DNA of 5,671 nucleotides from Acidobacteriota bacterium (lineage in GTDB: Bacteria; Acidobacteriota; Terriglobia; Bryobacterales; Bryobacteraceae). The notes below the pieces were generated by a model. That model did not search any database, was not told where the DNA came from, and worked only from the letters and a program-made list of their open reading frames with translations. This document shows, piece after piece, positions 1 to 3,786 of this stretch. How positions within the stretch are numbered: position 1 is the stretch's first letter; each line of letters begins with the position of its first letter. The stretch is from NCBI GenBank assembly GCA_016871135.1, contig VFZQ01000395.1, forward strand, positions 1-5,671, given 5' to 3'. The translations under genes and the position numbers were made by a program.

Positions 1-2
1 GG

Positions 3-383
3 CTGAACTGGCACGGGATCAAGACCGGCGTGATCAGCGGCCGCGTCTCCCCGGCCACCGAGATCCGCGCCAAGCAGTGCAAGATGGCCTACATCTATCA
101 GGGCCACATCGAAAAAATCCCGATCCTGCAAGAGATCATGGCCGACGCGAGGATCGAAGCGGACGAGATCGGCTACATCGGCGACGACCTCACCGATATA
201 GTGGTCATGAAGCGCGTTGGCTTCGGCATCGCCGTGCAGAACGCGCGGCCCGAAGTGAAGGCGGCGGCACACTTCGTCACCGAAGCGCGCGGCGGCCAGT
301 CGGCCGTGCGTGAAGCGTGCGAGTTGATTCTTTCGGCGCAGGGCCTGTGGGACGGCCTCTTGGAAAAGTACGAGGCCAAGTGA
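3..383 (+). CDS. kdsC: 3-deoxy-D-manno-octulosonate 8-phosphate phosphatase (KdsC/YrbI family), 5'-truncated
   Basis: Cytoplasmic HAD-superfamily phosphatase that removes phosphate from Kdo-8-phosphate to give Kdo, the inner-core sugar of lipopolysaccharide. Only the last 126 residues are visible; the frame is open to the window edge, so the N-terminal nucleophile motif (DxDGxxTDG in the family) lies upstream. Visible family hallmarks are HAD motif II as ISGRVSP-TEIRAK, the segment YQGHIEKIPIL carrying the probable motif III lysine, motif IV as YIGDDLTDI, then GFGIAVQNA and the glycine-rich tail TEARGGQSAVREACELIL with a C-terminal AQGLWDGLLEKY. These are typical of KdsC rather than of generic HAD phosphatases. 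The TGA stop overlaps the GTG start of the next gene by four bases, so the two are probably translationally coupled. A related HAD member (for example a KdnC-like enzyme) cannot be fully excluded without the N-terminus. Confidence 0.92.
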   Translation: MNWHGIKTGVISGRVSPATEIRAKQCKMAYIYQGHIEKIPILQEIMADARIEADEIGYIGDDLTDIVVMKRVGFGIAVQNARPEVKAAAHFVTEARGGQSAVREACELILSAQGLWDGLLEKYEAK

Positions 384-1030
384 GCGCTAACTGTGCATTC
401 GAGGTGATCGGCGCGGCGGGCCCCGGGTTCCTGCATCAGTTGACCGGCGTCATCGTTCGCCACGGCGGCGACATCACGTCGGTGCAGATTATGGAGACGC
501 GCCCGCTGTCGCGGACCTATTTCGAAGTCGAGGTTGCCGACGCCGATGCACTCTGCAACGATCTGCGCGCGCTCGACGTCGTCACCGAAGTCCGGCCCGT
601 CAATTCGATGCAGAAGATTTACGGTAAGCGCATCATCATCATGGGCGGCGGCGCGCAGGTCGGCCAAGTGGCGATCGGCGCGATTTCGGAAGCCGACCGG
701 CATAACATTCGGGGCGAACATATTTCGGTCGATACGATACCGCTCGTTGGCGAGAAGCCGCTCGCCGAAGCCGTGCGCGCCGTTGCGCGATTGCCGCGCG
801 CGAAGGCGCTGGTGTTGGCCGGTTCCCTGATGGGCGGCGAGATCGAACAGGCCGTTCGCGATGTGCGCGCGCAGGGGTTGCTGGTGGTATCGCTGAACAT
901 GGCGGGCAGCGTGCCCGACGCGGCGGACCTGGTCGTCACCGATCCCGTGCAGGCGGGCGTCATGACCGTCATGGCCGTCGCCGATACAGCGAAGTTCACG
1001 ATCGACAAACTCAAGAACCGCGTTTTCTAA
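380..1030 (+). CDS. ACT-domain protein with DUF5612-like C-terminal region
   Basis: 216-residue cytoplasmic protein, start GTG overlapping the kdsC stop (GTGA). GAGG at 372-375 lies 4 bases upstream. An upstream in-frame GTG at 317 would place 21 residues inside kdsC and lacks support. Residues about 5-75 form an ACT fold: strand FEVIGAAGPGFLHQLTGVI with the Gly-x-Gly ligand loop, the turn HGGDITSVQI and strand RTYFEVEV. ACT domains usually bind amino acids or similar ligands and regulate enzymes. Residues about 83-216 begin with a Rossmann-like strand and glycine loop, KRIIIMGGGAQVG, followed by conserved-looking blocks ISEADRHNIRGE, SVDTIPLVGE, LVLAGSLMGG, SLNMAGSVPDAADLVVTDPVQAG. I recognise this as the DUF5612 type, which I associate mainly with methanogen proteins. 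No catalytic function is known to me. It sits between kdsC and lhgO with essentially no spacing, so it is probably co-transcribed. Ligand and partner are unknown. Confidence 0.82.
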   Translation: MSANCAFEVIGAAGPGFLHQLTGVIVRHGGDITSVQIMETRPLSRTYFEVEVADADALCNDLRALDVVTEVRPVNSMQKIYGKRIIIMGGGAQVGQVAIGAISEADRHNIRGEHISVDTIPLVGEKPLAEAVRAVARLPRAKALVLAGSLMGGEIEQAVRDVRAQGLLVVSLNMAGSVPDAADLVVTDPVQAGVMTVMAVADTAKFTIDKLKNRVF

Positions 1031-1032
1031 CC

Positions 1033-2223
1033 GTGCACACGACGGGCATCATCGGCGGCGGAATCATCGGACTGGCGACAGCGTATCGGCTGCTGGAAAA
1101 GTATCCGGACCGCAAGGCGATCGTCTTCGAGAAGGAGCCCGCGCCCGGCCGTCATCAGACGGGACACAACAGCGGCGTGCTTCACGCGGGCCTGTACTAC
1201 AAGCCCGGTTCCAACAAAGCGCGGCTAGCCGTGGAGGGCATTCGCCAGATGGTCGCGTTCTGCGAGCGTCACAACGTCAAGCACGAGATCTGTGGCAAAC
1301 TCGTCGTCGCCGCCAGCGAAGACGAAGTGCCGCGCATGATGGATCTCTACGAGCGCAGTCGGGCGAACGGTCTTCGCGATGTGCGCGTTCTGAGCCGCGA
1401 AGAGATGCGCGAAATCGAGCCACATGTCGGCGGTGTTAAAGCGCTGCGGGTTCCGGAAGAAGGCATCGTCGATTACGCCGGCGTCTGCGCGGCGCTCGTC
1501 GGCGAGATCGAATCGCGCGGCGGCGAAGTGCGCACGAATGCGCGCGTCACCGGCTTGCACGAAACGGCTTCGGGTTGGGTGGTCGAGACTAAGAGCGACG
1601 CGAGTGCCGTCGACTTCATCGTCAACTGCGCGGGCTTGCACTGCGACCGCGTCGCGGCACTCGGCGGCATTGAGCGCGAGATGCGCATCGTGCCATTTCG
1701 CGGCGAGTATTATCTGATTAAACCCGAGCGCCAGCACCTGGTGCGGCATCTCATCTACCCTGTGCCCGATCCGTCGTTTCCCTTCCTCGGCGTGCACTTT
1801 ACGCGGCTGATTCACGGCGGCGTTGAGGCCGGGCCAAACGCCGTGCTGGCCTTCGCGCGCGAGGGCTATACGAAGCGCGATTTCGTCGCCGGCGATCTTT
1901 TCGACGCGCTTTCCTTTCCTGGCCTGTGGCGATTCCTCAAGCGCTACCCGAGCGTGAGCTGGTACGAACTTCGGCGTTCCTTCAGCCGAGAACTGTTTTG
2001 CGAATCGCTGCAACGGCTGGTGCCCGAAATTTGCGTTGACGATATCGAACCCGGCGGCGCGGGTGTTCGGGCGCAGGCGATGATGCCTTCGGGCGACCTC
2101 GTTCAAGATTTTCTGTTTGCCGAACGACCTCGTGCGCTGCATTTGCTTAATGCGCCGAGTCCTGGCGCGACGGCGTCGTTGGCTATTGGCGCGGAGGTGG
2201 TGTCGAGACTGAGCCGCGAGTAA
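1033..2223 (+). CDS. lhgO: L-2-hydroxyglutarate oxidase (FAD-dependent, LhgO/L2HGDH family)
   Basis: 396-residue flavoprotein of the DAO/glycine-oxidase fold. It oxidises L-2-hydroxyglutarate, a by-product of promiscuous dehydrogenases acting on 2-oxoglutarate, back to 2-oxoglutarate, passing electrons to oxygen or the quinone pool. Residues 5-13 form the FAD-binding motif GIIGGGIIG, followed by the helix and an acidic residue at the end of strand 2 (VFEKE, 31-35). The block HQTGHNSGVLHAGLYY (41-56) is a signature of this family and separates it from other DAO-type oxidases. Further matches are LRVPEEGIVDY, FIVNCAGLHCDRVA, PFRGEYYLI, YPVPDP-FPFLGVHFTR and, at the C-terminus, NAPSPGATASLAIG for FAD ribityl binding. 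Length fits the roughly 400-residue family. Start is GTG at 1033, two bases after the previous stop; the FAD motif follows at once, so a later start is not possible, and no strong ribosome binding site is seen. Translation is probably coupled to the upstream gene. Confidence 0.93.
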   Translation: MHTTGIIGGGIIGLATAYRLLEKYPDRKAIVFEKEPAPGRHQTGHNSGVLHAGLYYKPGSNKARLAVEGIRQMVAFCERHNVKHEICGKLVVAASEDEVPRMMDLYERSRANGLRDVRVLSREEMREIEPHVGGVKALRVPEEGIVDYAGVCAALVGEIESRGGEVRTNARVTGLHETASGWVVETKSDASAVDFIVNCAGLHCDRVAALGGIEREMRIVPFRGEYYLIKPERQHLVRHLIYPVPDPSFPFLGVHFTRLIHGGVEAGPNAVLAFAREGYTKRDFVAGDLFDALSFPGLWRFLKRYPSVSWYELRRSFSRELFCESLQRLVPEICVDDIEPGGAGVRAQAMMPSGDLVQDFLFAERPRALHLLNAPSPGATASLAIGAEVVSRLSRE

Positions 2224-2282
2224 GACCGCCGCTTGGCAGGGTGCTTTTGTTTGTAACGGCGAAGTGCGATCATTCGAGTGCT

Positions 2283-2819
2283 ATGCCATCGACGGTCCAG
2301 TATTGGCTTCTGGTGTTTGCGATTTCGCTGTACGGGCAACCGCGTGTCTCGCCGCCTTCGGCGAGAGACTTGATTTGCAGTCTGTCAAAAGGAAATCCGC
2401 ACCTGGAGATGTGGAAGCTGATGCGCGACGCCCTCGACAAGAAAGACGGCGATGCCTATGCGAAGGAGCTGATCGGACACGCGCTCCCCACCGGTTTCCC
2501 GGCGACGATCGTCTCGGTGTTGGACGAGAGGAAAGGGCGATCGTTTCTTGTCAGTATTCAGGGTGATGTGCCCGACGCCGTTATTCATCTCACCGCTCCG
2601 TGGACCGGCGCGCGGCTCAGGCCGGGAGTGAACGTTTCGTTCGATGGCGTCGCCGCTGGCCTTCTCCGTGATCCGGTCCGATTACAAGTTGATGTCGACC
2701 CAAAGAAATTGACCGTGCTGGATCGGCTTGACCGCCAGGAGGGTATGATTTGCAGATGTTATACCTCGGAGGAATTCGAGTGGTTGCGCGCGGGCGATAA
2801 GAAGGTTCCTGCGCGCTGA
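2283..2819 (+). CDS. Small exported protein of unknown function, possible OB-like beta domain
   Basis: I do not recognise a family. From ATG 2283 the product is 178 residues and opens with a probable signal peptide: hydrophobic core YWLLVFAISLYG at residues 7-18, with possible cleavage after the YGQ that follows. The n-region lacks a positive charge, so export is likely but not certain. A GTG at 2241 would add 14 residues (MLLFVTAKCDHSSA) before this core, and GGCAGG directly abutting it is too close for a good ribosome binding site; I prefer 2283. After a short helical part (MWKLMRDALDKKDGDAYAKELI) comes a beta-rich stretch at about residues 75-150 (TIVSVLDE, SFLVSIQGD, IHLTAPW, VNVSFDGVAAGLL, VRLQVDVDPKKLTVL) whose strand pattern resembles an OB or similar barrel fold; this is inference. 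The C-terminus contains CRCYTSEEFEWL. It follows lhgO by 59 bases, so it may be a read-through member or a separate unit. Confidence 0.7.
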   Translation: MPSTVQYWLLVFAISLYGQPRVSPPSARDLICSLSKGNPHLEMWKLMRDALDKKDGDAYAKELIGHALPTGFPATIVSVLDERKGRSFLVSIQGDVPDAVIHLTAPWTGARLRPGVNVSFDGVAAGLLRDPVRLQVDVDPKKLTVLDRLDRQEGMICRCYTSEEFEWLRAGDKKVPAR

Positions 2820-2833
2820 TCACGAGGCCCGTT

Positions 2834-3073
2834 ATGAACGACACCCGTCAGCACGCTCACAGCTTGATCGACCGCGTGCCCGAAACACAGCTCTGCGGCC
2901 CCATTGTCGATCCCGTGGCCACCGCACTGCGCCACGCACCACTCGACGACGAACCGGAAACCGAGGACGACGTCGCCGAGGCCAGAGCGTGGCTCCACTG
3001 AAACGGGGACAAAGGCATTCCATACGCCGATGCCATGCGCCGCTTGGGACTCGATTTAGCGGAGACTGCTTGA
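2834..3073 (+). pseudogene. Antitoxin remnant of a RelBE/ParDE-like module, interrupted by an in-frame TGA
   Basis: ATG 2834 is preceded by GAGG (2824-2827) at 6-base spacing and opens a 55-codon frame ending at TGA 2999-3001. Immediately after this TGA the same frame continues for 23 codons as NGDKGIPYADAMRRLGLDLA to TGA 3071-3073. Together the two halves match the layout of the intact antitoxin at 3272-3526: RQHAHSLIDRVPETQL corresponds to REQAHAWLDQLAPAKL, TEDDVAEARAWL to TEENIRRFRESQ, and NGDKGIPYADAMRRLGL to GGKGVPMEDVLADFGL. The fragment APLDDEPETEDD-AEARAWL followed by NG-KGIP is a pattern I know from small antitoxins paired with RelE/ParE toxins. About a dozen residues after ETQL appear missing compared with such proteins. 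I therefore read this as one antitoxin gene broken by a nonsense codon, possibly with a small deletion. The 55-residue N-terminal half could still be translated. Its toxin, just downstream, is also degraded. Confidence 0.72.
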
Positions 3074-3170
3074 ACTGGAACGGCGTTGGCCGAAAAGGAT
3101 TCGCTCGAACGATTTCCGCTTTCGTGTTGGCGGCTACCGCATCCGCCATCGCTCCGGAGCTTACGGTTGA
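3060..3170 (+). pseudogene. Remnant of a RelE/ParE-like toxin gene with internal deletions
   Basis: In the frame open from 3060 to the TGA at 3168-3170, overlapping the end of the antitoxin remnant, the translation holds LLELERRWPKRIR, then SNDFRFRVGGYRI, then RHRSGAYG. These correspond in order to parts of the intact toxin at 3526-3780: DVRRLDRATAMR (residues 15-26), GAFRLRLGDYRV (51-62) and CHRSQAYR (77-84). The N-terminal strand, about 25-30 residues between the first and second blocks, and about 14 residues between the second and third are missing. The DNA also shares gccatcgctcc at 3145-3155 with 3755-3765 at the end of the intact toxin. A functional toxin of this fold needs the missing core, so this is a dead gene. 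Its order after the antitoxin remnant matches the normal antitoxin-toxin arrangement. Similarity was judged by eye. Confidence 0.65.
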
Positions 3171-3180
3171 AGTAATCGCC

Positions 3181-3195
3181 ACAACCCGGCCCGCA
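3181..3195. repeat. 15-bp direct repeat, left copy (acaacccggcccgca)
   Basis: This 15-base string is identical to 3789-3803 and lies 10 bases after the stop of the toxin remnant. Read on the minus strand it encodes LRAGL in the same phase as the C-terminus of the cytochrome gene, but the following codon is TGG rather than the TAG stop. Similarity ends abruptly at 3196. The two copies are 608 bases apart and bracket the intact toxin-antitoxin operon. Confidence 0.85.
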
Positions 3196-3196
3196 A

Positions 3197-3213
3197 TATA
3201 GTAGCGAAACTAC
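3197..3213 (+). promoter_or_regulatory. Possible promoter -10 element and operator palindrome of the toxin-antitoxin operon
   Basis: The AT-richer leader before the antitoxin contains TATAGT (3197-3202), one mismatch from TATAAT, overlapping a small perfect palindrome GTAG-CGAAA-CTAC (3201-3213). Antitoxins of this kind usually repress their own promoter through short palindromes at the -10 region, so the arrangement is suggestive. No convincing -35 element is seen at normal spacing (TTGAAG at 3167-3172 is 24 bases away), and a 4-base arm is short. A second imperfect inverted repeat, GTACC-CTG-TTAC-like, lies at about 3218-3229. Confidence 0.25.
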
Positions 3214-3257
3214 AAACGTACCCTGTTACATTGAAAATAGAAGCTAGCCCCTGTGGC

Positions 3258-3264
3258 GAAAGGA
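3258..3264 (+). promoter_or_regulatory. Ribosome binding site of the intact antitoxin gene
   Basis: GAAAGGA at 3258-3264 lies 7 bases before ATG 3272. It is the clearest Shine-Dalgarno-like sequence among the plus-strand starts here and fixes the antitoxin start. Confidence 0.6.
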
Positions 3265-3271
3265 TTTTGCG

Positions 3272-3526
3272 ATGGACCTCCAACAGCAACGCGAGCAAGC
3301 GCATGCGTGGCTCGATCAACTGGCGCCCGCCAAACTCGGCGCGGTGCATACACTGCTGGAAGTGATGGTGGATGAGGACGGCGATAGCGATCTCTACACC
3401 GAGGAGAACATCCGCCGCTTCCGCGAAAGCCAGGCCCACAACGCCACCGGCGGCAAGGGCGTTCCAATGGAGGACGTGCTCGCGGACTTTGGATTGACGC
3501 CGGCAGACTTCCCGCTCACGAAATAA
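3272..3526 (+). CDS. Antitoxin of a type II RelE/ParE-like toxin-antitoxin module
   Basis: 84-residue acidic protein. In such modules the antitoxin binds and neutralises the toxin encoded next to it, and commonly represses the operon. Here the N-terminal two-thirds is mainly helical (QREQAHAWLDQLAPAKLGAV, HTLLEVMVDEDGDSDLYTEE, IRRFRESQ). The C-terminus carries the block GGKGVPMEDVLADFGLTPADFP, of the (G)GKGIP-xEEVLxxFGL type that I know from small antitoxins paired with RelE/ParE toxins. The start is well supported by GAAAGGA at 7-base spacing. The TAA stop overlaps the toxin ATG by one base (TAATG), giving tight coupling. It is distantly related to the broken antitoxin at 2834-3073, sharing the QAH-xxLD, TEE and KG(V/I)P blocks, but divergence is large, so this is not a recent copy. 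I cannot assign a named family from sequence alone. Confidence 0.82.
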   Translation: MDLQQQREQAHAWLDQLAPAKLGAVHTLLEVMVDEDGDSDLYTEENIRRFRESQAHNATGGKGVPMEDVLADFGLTPADFPLTK

Positions 3527-3780
3527 TGCCGCCATTCCGAATCGAATGGCGCGATGAGGGCCGGGCCGACGTTCGCCGGCTGGACCGTGCCACCGCCATG
3601 CGCCTGTTCGATGGCATTCTCCATTACGCGCAAACCGGAGCCGGCAACGTAGCGCCCCTGCATGGTCCGCTTTCAGGCGCATTCCGTTTGCGTTTGGGAG
3701 ACTATCGCGTGTTGTTCACCCTGGAAAACAATGCGATGGGGATCTTTGGTGTTTGCCATCGCTCCCAAGCCTACCGCTAG
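3526..3780 (+). CDS. RelE/ParE-superfamily toxin
   Basis: 84-residue basic protein of the RelE/ParE fold, whose members either cleave ribosome-bound mRNA (RelE) or inhibit gyrase (ParE). Residues 4-9 (FRIEWR) form the first strand. Residues 12-36 (GRADVRRLDRATAMRLFDGI and on) form the two N-terminal helices, with the RRLD signature usual in this superfamily. Residues 45-47 are LHG, comparable to the common LxG motif. Residues 51-64 (GAFRLRLGDYRVLF) are the hallmark core strands, and residues 78-84 (HRSQAYR) the C-terminal strand with the usual H/R-x(2-3)-YR ending. The gene looks intact and starts on the ATG that overlaps the antitoxin stop. Whether it acts on mRNA or gyrase cannot be told. 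It converges on the cytochrome gene, with 6 bases between the stop codons. Confidence 0.85.
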   Translation: MPPFRIEWRDEGRADVRRLDRATAMRLFDGILHYAQTGAGNVAPLHGPLSGAFRLRLGDYRVLFTLENNAMGIFGVCHRSQAYR

Positions 3781-3786
3781 CGCCCG

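Noticed and set aside
317..379. Upstream GTG at 317 as start of the ACT gene
   Set aside because: It would add 21 residues encoded within kdsC with no ACT similarity. The GTG at 380 gives a standard 4-base overlap and puts the first ACT strand right after the start.
173..721. 182-codon minus-strand frame opposite kdsC and the ACT gene
   Set aside because: It spans two real genes on the other strand and shows no recognisable motif, so it is a shadow.
1225..2142. 305-codon open frame on the minus strand opposite lhgO
   Set aside because: It lies wholly antisense to a well-recognised gene, its composition is what reading GC-rich codons in reverse gives, and no family motif is seen.
2999..3001. 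TGA as a recoded (selenocysteine) codon in the first antitoxin
   Set aside because: No antitoxin of this kind is known to me to carry selenocysteine, no SECIS-like hairpin is evident just downstream, and the adjacent toxin is also broken, so a nonsense mutation is simpler.
2989..3201. 70-codon plus-strand frame over the remnant region
   Set aside because: It uses a different frame from the antitoxin and toxin remnants, and its translation has no recognisable features.
3161..3682. 173-codon minus-strand frame across the toxin-antitoxin operon ending in LRAGLWRLLQP
   Set aside because: It is antisense to both intact toxin-antitoxin genes. The LRAGL near its end reflects the 15-base repeat and is reported as such, not as a gene.
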